A stretch of 64,000 nt of DNA from an uncultured Bacteroides sp. (GTDB lineage Bacteria; Bacteroidota; Bacteroidia; Bacteroidales; Bacteroidaceae), in contig NZ_OY781099.1 of NCBI RefSeq assembly GCF_963676325.1, forward strand, positions 2,480,001 through 2,544,000. Reading direction: 5' to 3'. Each line of letters opens with the position of its first letter. Position 1 is the stretch's first letter. The notes under the pieces are model-generated. The model did not search any database and had not been told where the DNA came from. It worked only from the letters and a program-made list of their open reading frames with translations. Below are positions 8,849-18,396 of this stretch, piece by piece. Position numbers and translations under genes: made by a program.

Positions 8849-11317
8849 TTAAATAAACAAATTTACATTGGATTTATCCGCGCGTTCCATGTAAGTGGCC
8901 ACACCTCCAATAGTTACTTCATCGAGCAGTTCTTCAGCTTTTACTCCCATCATATCCATAGACATCTGGCAGCCAATAAATTCTACGCCATTTTCCAATG
9001 CTTGCTGGCGCAAAGATTCCAGTGAATCAATACCTTTCTTTTTCATAATGAAGCGCATCATTTTACTGCCAATGCCCATCATGTGCATTTTAGAAAGTTT
9101 CAGCGCCATAGTGTCCGAAGGAAGCATCATTGAGAACATCTTCCCAAAGATATCTTTCTGTACTTTAGGCTTTTTTGTCCTCTTTATAACATTCAATCCC
9201 CAGAACGTAAAGAAGATAGATACCTTTTCGCCGGTAGAAGCTGCTCCGTTTGCGAGTACAAAAGTAGCTAAAGCTTTGTCTAAATCATCACTAAACATAA
9301 TAAAAGTTTTCCCTTTACCACTACATTCTACCGGAGTTTCGCTAAACGAAGAGGCCGCTTTCTTTTTCTCCACTTTTTCAATGATTGATACAAACTTACC
9401 GGAATCGGCCGATTGTGAAACCATTTTATGTCCTGTCATGTTACACCAGGCCTGAGCATCACGCTTAAATCCGGGGTCTGTAGCCACAATCTCCAGACGA
9501 TCACCCACGTTAACTTCTTCAATACTCTTTTTTAATTTCATAATAGGGCCCGGGCACTGTAAACCACAAGCATCTATCTTTATTGTTTCCATTACTGATT
9601 CTTTACTGTTATTATTAATAGCCAGTCCCGATGAACAAGCATTCATATCTTTATCATCCAAAACCACTGGAGTAGTAGCCGAACGATAAAGCTTATACCC
9701 ACCCGATAAGTTAAACACCTTATCAAATCCATTTTGCATAAGGACTCTTGCTGCAAGATATCCTCTAAGTCCTACCGCACAATAGATATAAATGTTTTTA
9801 TCTTTTGGAATTTCATCCAGATGATTCCTTATACCATCCACAGGGATATTAATGGCACCCGGAATTGCACCTAAAGAAAACTCAATTGGTGTGCGAACAT
9901 CCAGAATAACGCCATCATTTACCTGTTGTATTTCTCTCCATGTTACTATATTCACTCTTTTAAGAAGAATGTTTTCTGCAACATATCCTGCAATAGCTAC
10001 AGGATCTTTTGCTGATGAATAAGGAGGAGCATAAGCATGCTCTAGTTGCATCAGGTCATAAACCGTACCTTGTTGTTTAATGAGTAAGGCTATCTGGTCA
10101 ATTCGTTTATCTACTCCGTCACATCCCACAATCTGAGCACCGTAAAGTTTTCCATCCACCGGACTAAACGTAATTTTAATGCTCATTTGCAAAGAATTGG
10201 GATAGTATCCAGCATGAGAACCTGAACTAGTAACCGAAGAAAGGTAAGGTATCTCATTCTTTTTCAGTTGCTTGGCAGCCAGTCCCGTTGAAGCAACAGT
10301 CATATCAAAAACCTTTGCAATGGCTGTGCCGATAGAGCCTTCGTATTTTACCTTATTCCCAAGCAACATGTTATCGGCACAAATACGACCTTGTCTGTTG
10401 GCCGGACCAGCCAAATAGTTCAGCCAGGGTTTTCCGGTTATGGGATGTTTAAATTCAATAGCATCTCCTACAGCATAAATATTCTCGTCGGAAGTTTGCA
10501 AATAATCATTAACCACAATTCCTCCGGCCTCTCCTATCGCAAGACCAGCCTTTTTAGCCAGTGTTGTTTCAGGACGTACTCCAATGGAAAGAATCACAAT
10601 ATCGGCCATTATACATTTGCCGTTTTTAAAGACAACTTCAATAGAGTTGCCCTTCTTTGTAAATGCACTTACAGCATGTTCCAGATAAAGATTTACTCCT
10701 TTATCCTGCAAATGTTGATGAACAAGTGAGGCCATTGAATAATCAATAGGTGGCATCACCTGGTTCAGCATCTCAACAACAGAAACCTTTGCCCCCGCAT
10801 GCTGAAGATTTTCGGCCATTTCCAAACCGATAAAACCGGCACCAACCACTACTGCCCTCTTTACCTCGTGAGTATTCATATAGTTTTTAATGGCATCGGT
10901 ATCATTTACATTGCGCAAAGTAAAGATTCCATCAGTATCTATTCCGGGAAAAGGAGGACGAACCGGGTATGCTCCGGGAGAGAGTAAAAGCTTGTCATAC
11001 TTTTCAGTATATTCTTCTCCGTTACGCTTGCGAACAAGAACTTCTTTTTTTTCCTTATCAATGTTCACTACTTCCGAACGAACTCTTACATCAATATTGA
11101 AACGTAAACCAAACGATTCGGGAGTTTGCACAAACAGTTTATTCCTGTCCTCTATTACATTACCTATATAATAAGGTAGTCCGCAATTTGCATAAGAGAT
11201 ATAATCTCCCTTTTCGAACAAGATCACTTCGACCTCTTCATTCATTCGTCTGATACGGGCAGCCGTTGTTGCACCACCAGCTACACCTCCGATAATAATG
11301 TACTTTTCTTTACTCAT
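8849..11317 (-). CDS. CoA-disulfide reductase / rhodanese / TusA / DsrE four-domain fusion
   Basis: The protein has 822 residues. Residues 1-~450 are a pyridine-nucleotide-disulfide oxidoreductase of the CoADR type, with FAD motif GGVAGGATTAARIRR, single active-site Cys45 (SYANCGLPYY), NAD motif VVVGAGFIGLEMAE and YAVGD. Residues ~455-545 are a rhodanese domain with Cys513 (YCAVGLRG). Residues ~576-650 are a TusA domain with CGLQCPGP (Cys584, Cys588). Residues ~668-822 are a DsrE/F-like domain. Every catalytic cysteine is present, so one chain could reduce persulfides or polysulfides and relay sulfane sulfur. It is cytoplasmic and lies first in a two-gene unit with marR. Confidence 0.9.
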   Translation of the reverse strand: MSKEKYIIIGGVAGGATTAARIRRMNEEVEVILFEKGDYISYANCGLPYYIGNVIEDRNKLFVQTPESFGLRFNIDVRVRSEVVNIDKEKKEVLVRKRNGEEYTEKYDKLLLSPGAYPVRPPFPGIDTDGIFTLRNVNDTDAIKNYMNTHEVKRAVVVGAGFIGLEMAENLQHAGAKVSVVEMLNQVMPPIDYSMASLVHQHLQDKGVNLYLEHAVSAFTKKGNSIEVVFKNGKCIMADIVILSIGVRPETTLAKKAGLAIGEAGGIVVNDYLQTSDENIYAVGDAIEFKHPITGKPWLNYLAGPANRQGRICADNMLLGNKVKYEGSIGTAIAKVFDMTVASTGLAAKQLKKNEIPYLSSVTSSGSHAGYYPNSLQMSIKITFSPVDGKLYGAQIVGCDGVDKRIDQIALLIKQQGTVYDLMQLEHAYAPPYSSAKDPVAIAGYVAENILLKRVNIVTWREIQQVNDGVILDVRTPIEFSLGAIPGAINIPVDGIRNHLDEIPKDKNIYIYCAVGLRGYLAARVLMQNGFDKVFNLSGGYKLYRSATTPVVLDDKDMNACSSGLAINNNSKESVMETIKIDACGLQCPGPIMKLKKSIEEVNVGDRLEIVATDPGFKRDAQAWCNMTGHKMVSQSADSGKFVSIIEKVEKKKAASSFSETPVECSGKGKTFIMFSDDLDKALATFVLANGAASTGEKVSIFFTFWGLNVIKRTKKPKVQKDIFGKMFSMMLPSDTMALKLSKMHMMGIGSKMMRFIMKKKGIDSLESLRQQALENGVEFIGCQMSMDMMGVKAEELLDEVTIGGVATYMERADKSNVNLFI

Positions 11318-11352
11318 TTTATATTCTATTTTAAAGCCTATTTCTTTATTAG

Positions 11353-11383
11353 AATTCCAATATTAATATTTTCCATTGGAATT
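11353..11383. promoter_or_regulatory. Candidate MarR operator palindrome
   Basis: AATTCCAAT (11353-11361) and ATTGGAATT (11375-11383) are perfect inverted arms around an AT-rich centre that is itself palindromic (AATATTAATATT). The site lies just downstream of the -7 box at 11390-11397 on the - strand, where a bound repressor would block initiation of the fusion gene. Confidence 0.5.
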
Positions 11384-11389
11384 ATTTTG

Positions 11390-11397
11390 CAAATATA
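11390..11397 (-). promoter_or_regulatory. -7 box TATATTTG for the CoADR fusion-marR unit
   Basis: CAAATATA on the + strand. CTTG at 11417-11420 on the - strand sits 19 bp upstream as a possible -33. Confidence 0.55.
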
Positions 11398-11447
11398 CTT
11401 CTATTTTCCTATAAAACAAGTTTCCAAAAGAAAATATTTTAAAGAAA

Positions 11448-11483
11448 GAAAGGTTGTTACCATTTATTAAGTAACAACCTTTC
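11448..11483 (-). terminator. Terminator after the D-2-hydroxyacid dehydrogenase gene
   Basis: GAAAGGTTGTTAC (11448-11460) and GTAACAACCTTTC (11471-11483) are perfect arms 32 bp past the stop. Confidence 0.75.
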
Positions 11484-11515
11484 CTATATCTATCTAAAAC
11501 AGAATTACGTACTGA

Positions 11516-12478
11516 TTATTTCGCTACGTTATTAGTTGGTTTACCAGCCATGAAAGCTTTAATGTTTTCAACAAGGATACTCATTAATCTCATACGTGAA
11601 GCTTTGGTAGCCCATGCAATATGAGGAGTAATATAACAGTTTTTAGCTGTAAGTAATGGATTATTTGTGAGAGGTGGTTCAGATGTAAGTACATCAATTC
11701 CGGCAGCATAAATAACACCATTATTTAATGCATCGGCAAGATCTTGTTCATTGATAAGTGAACCACGACCTGTATTAATCAAAATAGCGGTTGGCTTCAT
11801 TGTTGCCAAACGTTTTGCATCAACAATTTCACGGGTTTCTTCAGTAAGCGGACAGTGAAGACTCACAATATCGCACTCTGTAAAGATCTCCTCTTTAGTC
11901 ATCATCTTGATTTCAGGAGGTAACTGAAGTTGTGATTTTGAAGTGTATGCACAAACATTCATACCAAAACCGAAAGCAACACGAGCAGTTGCCATACCGG
12001 TATGTCCCAGTCCCACAATACCAAGTTTAAGTCCACTCAGCTCTGTTAGCGGAGTATCCCAGAAGCAGAAGTCAGCATTGTTTGTCCAACGTCCCTTTTT
12101 TACTTCTTCAGAATGATGAGCAACTTGCTGAGTTATATTCAGAATATGTGCAAAAGCCATCTGTGCTACTGATATAGTGCTATAAGCAGGAGTGTTGGTT
12201 ACAACAATTCCACGTTCTTTAGCAGCAGCAATATCAACCACATTATAGCCGGTTGCCATTACACCAATATATTTTAGTTCCGGAAGAGCTGCGATAACCT
12301 CGGCAGTGATCTCTGTCTTATTTGTCAATATCACCTCTGCGTCTTTGGCACGAGCCACTACATCGGCAGCAGAAGTGCGATCATATACAGTAAAATCACC
12401 TAATGCTTTGAGTTCATCCCAGGATAAATCACCTGGATTAGCTCCATAACCGTCTAATACTACAATTTTCATATTCAA
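11516..12478 (-). CDS. D-2-hydroxyacid dehydrogenase (glycerate dehydrogenase type)
   Basis: The protein has 320 residues. The NAD-binding domain has GIVGLGHTGMATARVAFGFGM (~153-173). Catalytic residues are Arg in NTGRGSLIN, Glu in GIDVLTSEPP and His in TPHIAWAT. No ACT domain follows, so it resembles HprA/GyaR-type enzymes that interconvert hydroxypyruvate or glyoxylate and their D-hydroxyacids rather than SerA. The substrate is not decided by sequence. A second ATG two codons in (MKIVVLD) is an equally possible start. rarA lies 14 bp upstream on the same strand, so the pair is likely co-transcribed. Confidence 0.88.
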   Translation of the reverse strand: MNMKIVVLDGYGANPGDLSWDELKALGDFTVYDRTSAADVVARAKDAEVILTNKTEITAEVIAALPELKYIGVMATGYNVVDIAAAKERGIVVTNTPAYSTISVAQMAFAHILNITQQVAHHSEEVKKGRWTNNADFCFWDTPLTELSGLKLGIVGLGHTGMATARVAFGFGMNVCAYTSKSQLQLPPEIKMMTKEEIFTECDIVSLHCPLTEETREIVDAKRLATMKPTAILINTGRGSLINEQDLADALNNGVIYAAGIDVLTSEPPLTNNPLLTAKNCYITPHIAWATKASRMRLMSILVENIKAFMAGKPTNNVAK

Positions 12479-12491
12479 TTAATTTAAGAAT

Positions 12492-13766
12492 TTATTCATT
12501 ATAACGATCTCCCCAAAGTCGCTTCATATGTTCTTTCAGTTTAGCCTCAGCAGCATTATCCTGCGGATGCCAGATTGATTTGGTATTCAACTCATTAGGA
12601 AGGAATTGTTGTTTCACAAAGTTGTCTTTGTAATTATGGGCATATTTATAGTCATTGCCATAGCCCAGTTGTTTCATCAACTTTGTAGGGGCATTGCGTA
12701 AGTGCAAAGGAACAGGAAGATTTCCTGTATTCTGCACTAATTCCAGAGCATCATTAATAGCAAGGTAAGCCGAATTACTTTTTGGACTGGTAGCCAGATA
12801 AATGGTTGTTTCTGCCAAAGGGATTCTTCCTTCGGGCCATCCAATCTTCATCAGTGTGTCAAAACAGGCATTGGCCAGCAACAGAGCATTTGGATTTGCC
12901 AAGCCAATATCTTCTGAAGCTGAAATTACCAGTCGGCGTGCAATAAAGGCAGGATCTTCCCCACCCTCAACCATACGGGCCAACCAATAAATAGCTCCAT
13001 CGGGATCACTTCCACGAATACTTTTAATAAAGGCTGAGATTATGTCGTAATGCATTTCTCCATCCTTATCGTATGCCAACGGATTTTGCTGAAGTCTTTC
13101 AGTAACCTTTTCATCGGTAATCACAATTGGATCTTCACTATCCGATTCAACTACAAGTTCTAGTATATTGAGCAGTTTACGTGCATCTCCACCTGAATAC
13201 CGAAGCATGGCATCGGTTTCACGGAGCTCTATGTTTTTACTTTTAAGAATTGAATCTTCTGTCAGCGCACGTTGTAAAAGTTCCAGTAAGTCTTCCTTTT
13301 CAAGCGACTTAAGAACATAGAGCTGACAGCGGGAAAGTAGCGGCCGAATCACTTCAAACGAAGGATTCTCGGTGGTTGCGCCAATAAGCGTTACCGTTCC
13401 ATGTTCTACAGCACCCAGTAGGGAATCTTGCTGCGACTTACTAAACCGGTGAATTTCATCAATAAAAAGGATGGGACTTGCTTGTGAGAAGAAACGGGTA
13501 CTTTTTGCTTTCTCAATTACCTCGCGAACATCTTTAACGCCAGAGCTGACTGCACTTAATGTATAAAAGGGAGTTTCAAGTTTATTTGCTATAATCTGAG
13601 CAAGAGTTGTTTTTCCCACTCCGGGAGGTCCCCAAAGAATGAATGACGAAATGCGTCCTGCGTCTATCATCTTACGCAAGATTGCTCCTTCTCCCACTAA
13701 ATGTTTCTGACCAATATAATCGTCGAGCGACTTTGGCCGAAGTCTTTCTGCTAATGGTTGTGCCAT
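12492..13766 (-). CDS. rarA: Replication-associated recombination AAA+ ATPase RarA/MgsA
   Basis: The protein has 424 residues from the ATG at 13766 (MAQPLAERLRPKSLDDYIGQ). The frame also extends to a TTG at 13790, but the -7 box TAATTTTG at 13788-13795 overlaps that codon, so the shorter start is preferred. Motifs are Walker A GPPGVGKTT, Walker B FIDEIHRFSK, sensor 1 GATTENPSF and arginine finger SRC. A clamp-loader-like lid and the MgsA C-terminal tetramerisation region (GYKYAHNY-type end) follow. RarA acts at stalled replication forks. It is followed within 14 bp by the D-2-hydroxyacid dehydrogenase. Confidence 0.93.
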   Translation of the reverse strand: MAQPLAERLRPKSLDDYIGQKHLVGEGAILRKMIDAGRISSFILWGPPGVGKTTLAQIIANKLETPFYTLSAVSSGVKDVREVIEKAKSTRFFSQASPILFIDEIHRFSKSQQDSLLGAVEHGTVTLIGATTENPSFEVIRPLLSRCQLYVLKSLEKEDLLELLQRALTEDSILKSKNIELRETDAMLRYSGGDARKLLNILELVVESDSEDPIVITDEKVTERLQQNPLAYDKDGEMHYDIISAFIKSIRGSDPDGAIYWLARMVEGGEDPAFIARRLVISASEDIGLANPNALLLANACFDTLMKIGWPEGRIPLAETTIYLATSPKSNSAYLAINDALELVQNTGNLPVPLHLRNAPTKLMKQLGYGNDYKYAHNYKDNFVKQQFLPNELNTKSIWHPQDNAAEAKLKEHMKRLWGDRYNE

Positions 13767-13787
13767 TTCATTCTTTTTATATGGGAA

Positions 13788-13795
13788 CAAAATTA
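13788..13795 (-). promoter_or_regulatory. -7 box TAATTTTG for rarA
   Basis: CAAAATTA on the + strand. It covers the alternative TTG start codon at 13790, which places the transcript start downstream of that codon and supports translation from 13766. Confidence 0.55.
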
Positions 13796-13861
13796 CATAT
13801 TATTATTTAAAAAGGGAATTCTTTGGATAAGATTTTAAATCATTGGCGGAAACTTAAAAAC

Positions 13862-13950
13862 ATCCTGTACAAAAGAATGTTTTCTTCTGTACAAAAGAAA
13901 GAATTGTTTTGTACAGAAGAATGCAATCTTTTGTACAAAACAATAAAAGT
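13862..13950. repeat. 22-bp-phased palindrome array B1 (TGTAC word)
   Basis: TGTAC occurs at 13866, 13888, 13910 and 13932, exactly 22 bp apart. Each is the centre of an imperfect palindrome of the form TTCTTnTGTACAnAAGAA. Read on the - strand, the array closely matches the one at 37021-37096, so the two are copies of one element in opposite orientation. It lies between the 3' end of the DUF5686 gene and the promoter of rarA. Confidence 0.85.
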
Positions 13951-13977
13951 ATAATTAGATTAAATAAGAATATAATC

Positions 13978-16575
13978 TTAGAAGTTGAGCATCATTGCAA
14001 TACGGATACCGTCTTTATTGATTCCCGGATGATCCAGATAATTCAAACGGCGGGTATACTCTACGTGAAGTATCTTAAAGATGTTATAAATACCCACACT
14101 AAATTCCATATAAGGATCTTTACCCATAGCAAAGCTGGTTGTTTGTCCGTTACGGGTTGGGAAAAGGAACAAACCATCGCTCTTATCGGGATTATTCTTA
14201 TCACTCAGACTTCCATATAACGTTTTAAACTTAAACACCTCTCTCCATTTGAATTGTTTGATAAGCGGTATACGATTAAAAATTCTTCCATTCATATCAT
14301 AAGTAAGATCAAGCGAAGCATACTTATCGTTCAGGAATTCCATATTGTTGATCAGGTTAAATGTCTCCCTTTGTGTGATATAAGAAAGATTGGCTGCAGG
14401 CATAATCAGTAAAGGGAAAGGAACCTTATCCCATTGCTTTCCTGCTTTTACATAAGCATCCAGTCTTCCCCAGGAAGAGAGCCAGAATCTTTTATAAATT
14501 CCAGCTTCTGTAAAGTTGAATTTATAATCTCCACCCAATATATCTTTTACACCCATCGTATGAGAAAGAGTGAAAACAGGTGCATCAAAGTTAATTGGCA
14601 TTCTCCTTTCTTTAGTATTAATGAAGGTTTCACCAGGTGCATATCTCAACTGTAATGAAGCCTCAGTTGTAGTCATATCATGAACACTCGTATGGGCTGC
14701 ATCATTCTTAATATAGAAAAGATTACCAGCAGGTTGGTCATTACGATTTTTTACAGACATTGCAACTGAAAAGCCCGACATTGTTTCCCTCTCATATTTT
14801 GCAGAAACATCACGCACGTATGACATCTGATCTACAGTCGTGGTTTTTAGTCCCACAAACATATTATCCTTATCTGTCTTCAGAAATTTATCCATTGGTG
14901 ACATTACATCATACATATAAGAGAAAGAAACTGAGTGTTTCGGAAACTCTCTTGCCAAAAATTCTTTCTTATCAAATGTATATTCTACCGTTCCTTTATA
15001 TTTTGATTTGTTATCTTTAAATCCATATGCATAATATCCACTAAAGAAAAGCTGTGGAAATAGTTTGGCAGTGGTCTGTCCACTAAGTCTCAAACGAAGC
15101 CCTTCTATAGAATTACTACCAATAATGGTATTCATCGGTCCAAAATCAAATTTACTAGGATGGTCCTTGCTTCCAGTTTCAACAAAGTTTTCAATCAAGG
15201 CTTTCAGACCAATGATTGCATACTTAAATCCAGGCATTTCTTCAAGGTGCTTGATAAACATATCCATTCCATTTTCCTTATCTGTAAGTGGAACTGGCCT
15301 GATATCTTTCCAGAAGTTTTCATCTTTCATCATGGCATCTACATCTTTAACAACAGGTCCCTTTAGCTTAAACACTTTCGGAGAGACCTCTTTAAAGGCA
15401 TAGTTGCTATATCTTGTTGTTCGCCTGACCTGAAGCTGGCCTTTGACCACAGTAAGTTCCACAATCATATCATCATCTTTTAGCACCCACTGTCCGTTTG
15501 GAAGTTGCTCATAAGACTGGATTATATCAAGATTGTCAACGAAATTAACCCCCGTTTTCTTCGGAAGATTCATCGTACATTTCTTCACGGCATAAGTAGA
15601 GTCCTTCAAAATATATAAATGTCCGGTAAATCCAAAGTCCTGAGAATTATTGGGCACAAATGTAAGATGGATACAAGAGTCTCTGTCAACCTTAATTGTA
15701 TCCATGATATAATATTTATAGAAAGAGATTGCGGATTTTGAAGATATTGGACTTATAAAACGACTCGTTAACAGGCGAATATCATCATCATAAATGTTCA
15801 CGTCAGCAAAAATATCCTTGAGAATTGCTCCCATCGCATCTCCAGTCGAGAAAAGCTCACTTATTCCGGATGAATTCATCCCCTTTATCAAAGTTTTTTC
15901 ATCCTTTGGATTCTTACGAAATACTTTCTGAGAAGCTGTTTCTTCAACAGAGAAAGGAAGAATAAGCTTGTTTGTCTCTATACACGGTTCTACCTGATTA
16001 ACCAGAAAAGGCATCTTCTTATAAATTCCCTTATCAAAGTTATCCGGATTCACATTGTTGAGCGAGGTTGTCATCTTCTGATATTTATCATATTGATAAA
16101 AATCATTCTCCTCCAATCTTTGGTTCGACTTATTTGCTATTACTTTGCGCATAAGTTCCACAGCAGGATTATTTTTACGGGAATATTTCTCTTTTTTAGG
16201 CTTAACTACAATTTCTTTCAATTGTACATCACTAGGCTGTAACTTCACATTAAGTTTTTGGGTAACTCCGGGAACAAACTTTATAGTTTTCTTTCTATAT
16301 CCCACTGCAGTAAAGGTAACTTCATTCCAACCTTTACGCGTAGTAATACGATAAGCTCCATTAAGATCTGAAATACTACCCACTCCTCTACCTTCATAAG
16401 AAATTGAGGCATAAGGAATTGGCTCATTAGTCAAAGAATCTCGAACAACTCCTGTTAAAGATGATGAAACATCAGAAGAAACATTATGTTCATTCCCAGC
16501 AAAATGTGCTGAGGTAGTAAGAGAAACGGCAATAAAAATTAATCCGAGAACGAATTTGATATATCGTTGTTTCAT
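13978..16575 (-). CDS. DUF5686 family outer-membrane-associated protein with N-terminal carboxypeptidase-regulatory-like domain
   Basis: The protein has 865 residues. It starts with a signal peptide (to ~Ala23), then a carboxypeptidase-D regulatory-like fold (~40-115, GVVRDSLTNEPIPYASISYEGRGVGSISDLNGAY), as in TonB-dependent receptors. The DUF5686 region covers the rest, with an alternating beta-strand pattern and a terminal aromatic strand (RIAMMLNF) typical of an outer-membrane barrel. No plug domain or TonB box is evident, so it is not a SusC protein. The function of the family is not established. A -7 box TACCTTTG lies at 16599-16606, divergent from the glycosyltransferase gene. Confidence 0.82.
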   Translation of the reverse strand: MKQRYIKFVLGLIFIAVSLTTSAHFAGNEHNVSSDVSSSLTGVVRDSLTNEPIPYASISYEGRGVGSISDLNGAYRITTRKGWNEVTFTAVGYRKKTIKFVPGVTQKLNVKLQPSDVQLKEIVVKPKKEKYSRKNNPAVELMRKVIANKSNQRLEENDFYQYDKYQKMTTSLNNVNPDNFDKGIYKKMPFLVNQVEPCIETNKLILPFSVEETASQKVFRKNPKDEKTLIKGMNSSGISELFSTGDAMGAILKDIFADVNIYDDDIRLLTSRFISPISSKSAISFYKYYIMDTIKVDRDSCIHLTFVPNNSQDFGFTGHLYILKDSTYAVKKCTMNLPKKTGVNFVDNLDIIQSYEQLPNGQWVLKDDDMIVELTVVKGQLQVRRTTRYSNYAFKEVSPKVFKLKGPVVKDVDAMMKDENFWKDIRPVPLTDKENGMDMFIKHLEEMPGFKYAIIGLKALIENFVETGSKDHPSKFDFGPMNTIIGSNSIEGLRLRLSGQTTAKLFPQLFFSGYYAYGFKDNKSKYKGTVEYTFDKKEFLAREFPKHSVSFSYMYDVMSPMDKFLKTDKDNMFVGLKTTTVDQMSYVRDVSAKYERETMSGFSVAMSVKNRNDQPAGNLFYIKNDAAHTSVHDMTTTEASLQLRYAPGETFINTKERRMPINFDAPVFTLSHTMGVKDILGGDYKFNFTEAGIYKRFWLSSWGRLDAYVKAGKQWDKVPFPLLIMPAANLSYITQRETFNLINNMEFLNDKYASLDLTYDMNGRIFNRIPLIKQFKWREVFKFKTLYGSLSDKNNPDKSDGLFLFPTRNGQTTSFAMGKDPYMEFSVGIYNIFKILHVEYTRRLNYLDHPGINKDGIRIAMMLNF

Positions 16576-16598
16576 ATAATATCAATAAAAATTAGCCA

Positions 16599-16606
16599 CA
16601 AAGGTA
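16599..16606 (-). promoter_or_regulatory. -7 box TACCTTTG for the DUF5686 gene
   Basis: CAAAGGTA on the + strand, 23 bp upstream of the ATG at 16575. Confidence 0.55.
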
Positions 16607-16660
16607 CAACTTTCATTCAGTTTACCGATTCCAATTAAGGTAAATGAGTAATATTTATAT

Positions 16661-16668
16661 TACATTTG
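16661..16668 (+). promoter_or_regulatory. -7 box TACATTTG for the GT2 gene
   Basis: Exact TAnnTTTG match 21 bp upstream of the ATG at 16690, back to back with the - strand promoter at 16599-16606. Confidence 0.55.
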
Positions 16669-16689
16669 CGACAAATAGAACAATAAAAG

Positions 16690-17571
16690 ATGTTATCCAT
16701 TCTCATTCCTACTTATAATTATGAATGTTTAGGGCTGGTTGAAGAACTTCATCGCCAGGCACAGACATTATCATTTCCCATTGAAATCCTAGTCGCTGAT
16801 GATGGTTCTAAGGAAGAACTTAAACGCAATAACAGAAAGATAAACAAACTGAGTAACTGTATGTTCATTGAACTCAAAGAAAATGTTGGGCGTGCCAGGA
16901 TCCGTAATTTTTTATCTGAAAAGGCCAGATACGACCTCCTTCTGTTTATTGATAGCGATGCAGGACTTATCAGCAACTTTTTTCTACAGGATTATGTTTC
17001 GGCTATTCAAAATAACGAAGTGGTGTGTGGAGGATTATTGTATGACCGCCCCTTACCTTCTGAAATATTCAGTCTACGTTACTATTATGGAATTTCTACA
17101 GAAGAACGTTCTGCGAAAGCTCGTAATCTCCATCCATATGCACAATTTTCTTCATTCAGCTTCCTGATAAGAAAAAAAACTTTCAGGCAGATTCTATTCG
17201 ATGAGTCATTTTCAGGATATGGTCATGAGGACACAGCATTCGGCATTGAACTGGAAAAGCGAGGGATAAAAATAAAACATATTAGTAACCCACTTTATCA
17301 CTTAGGACTGGAAAAGAATGAAGATTTCCTGCAGAAGACCGAAATGAGTATAGAAAATCTTTATCGCTCTTCAGCCAAACTGGAAGAATCTGTCCGTTTA
17401 CTACAAACTTACAATAAAGTGAGAAAATATAAATTTCAGAAGCCACTGGCATTCCTTTTCAGAAAAACCAGAGGTATTCTGAAAAGGGACCTGAAAAGTT
17501 CTCACCCAAGTATGAAACTTTTTGCTTTTTATAAATTAGGTTATCTGTGCAACATTAAACAAAACAATTGA
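16690..17571 (+). CDS. Family 2 glycosyltransferase
   Basis: The protein has 293 residues with a GT-A fold. It opens LSILIPTYNYE and continues with EILVADDGSKEEL. The metal-binding DxD is FIDSDAG (~93-99). The acceptor-side motif GYGHEDTAFGIELEKRG (~180-196) resembles chondroitin-synthase-like GT2 enzymes that carry an ED catalytic pair. It is cytoplasmic and transfers a sugar from a nucleotide donor; neither sugar nor acceptor is predictable. It converges with the FemAB/GNAT-like gene (12 bp between stops) and is transcribed from its own promoter. Confidence 0.88.
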   Translation: MLSILIPTYNYECLGLVEELHRQAQTLSFPIEILVADDGSKEELKRNNRKINKLSNCMFIELKENVGRARIRNFLSEKARYDLLLFIDSDAGLISNFFLQDYVSAIQNNEVVCGGLLYDRPLPSEIFSLRYYYGISTEERSAKARNLHPYAQFSSFSFLIRKKTFRQILFDESFSGYGHEDTAFGIELEKRGIKIKHISNPLYHLGLEKNEDFLQKTEMSIENLYRSSAKLEESVRLLQTYNKVRKYKFQKPLAFLFRKTRGILKRDLKSSHPSMKLFAFYKLGYLCNIKQNN

Positions 17572-17583
17572 TATCTGGTTGTT

Positions 17584-18396
17584 TTAAATTTCTCCTCGTG
17601 CCATAGCTTCCAGCCGAAGCATTGTTTGCATTCTCAAAGAAGGGACGTAAGACCGCACCGGATAAAGAACTGAAACTATAAATCTCAGCAACGGAACATA
17701 AGTGAGAGTAAGTCCGGCATAAGCTTTTCGAAAACGGAATTTAGAGATCATAAAAGGCTGTATTTTACTATGCTCGGTTGCTGATCGTGTACCGAGCAGC
17801 ACATAGTCCATCTTGCATTCGCCCAGATAATATTCATTCATCTTATAGAACAATCCATAAAAAGGATAATATCCGCCCGATAGATATTTAGTACGGGCCT
17901 TTAGCATAAAATAGTCGCACATATCTTCTTTACAGTGATTCTCTGCATAAGCAACAAGTGTACCATCAATTTTATCTATCACTCCCCAGAATTCCCGTCC
18001 TTCTTTAAACCTATCCAACTCTGCCAGGAATGAAGAACGGGTAGCCACAGCATCTGTAGTGTTTTGATAGCGATAGAAAGAATCCTTATAAACATCATAA
18101 CCTTGTTCACGCATCAGAGTTACAGAGATTTGTACTATTTCAAAGAAGTTCAATGCATGACGGACTTTATTACGCGTACGGCCCTTTAACTCGGTCATTC
18201 CACCAAAGGAGTCTTTTATTACAAACCAAAAAGAGGATTTTTCAGATGAATCAAAATTATATGTATTCCTTATAAACCATGCATTGTGTTCATTTACTAA
18301 TTCTAGGCGATTCTTCTCTGTAAGTTGCTCTTCTTTATGAGGAGCTTTACTATAAATGATTCCTCTTTTATAGAATACGTAGTTATTGTTTTTCAT
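17584..18396 (-). CDS. FemAB/GNAT-like acyltransferase-fold protein (function unassigned)
   Basis: The protein has 270 residues, with no signal peptide or membrane segment. The stretch KGRTRNKVRHALNFFEIVQISVTLMREQGYDVYKDSFYRYQ resembles the (N/R)KxRxALKK...V motif of FemAB/FmhB-like aminoacyl or acetyl transferases. A later block (FWGVIDKIDGTLVAYAENH...DYFMLKART) resembles a GNAT beta-bulge. It converges with a GT2 glycosyltransferase, which suits a role in glycan or peptidoglycan modification, but this is inference. I could not assign it to a characterised family with confidence. Confidence 0.6.
   Translation of the reverse strand: MKNNNYVFYKRGIIYSKAPHKEEQLTEKNRLELVNEHNAWFIRNTYNFDSSEKSSFWFVIKDSFGGMTELKGRTRNKVRHALNFFEIVQISVTLMREQGYDVYKDSFYRYQNTTDAVATRSSFLAELDRFKEGREFWGVIDKIDGTLVAYAENHCKEDMCDYFMLKARTKYLSGGYYPFYGLFYKMNEYYLGECKMDYVLLGTRSATEHSKIQPFMISKFRFRKAYAGLTLTYVPLLRFIVSVLYPVRSYVPSLRMQTMLRLEAMARGEI

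Noticed and set aside
8895..9455. 186-codon + strand ORF inside the CoADR fusion gene
   Set aside because: It is a shadow of the real - strand gene. The serine/proline-rich translation has no domain features.
13767..13790. TTG-initiated extension of rarA
   Set aside because: The -7 box TAATTTTG overlaps the TTG codon, and the downstream ATG begins the conserved MAQPLAERLRP sequence.
13862..13950. CRISPR-like array of 22-bp units
   Set aside because: Units are contiguous palindromes without unique spacers of 30 or more bases, and no cas gene is present.
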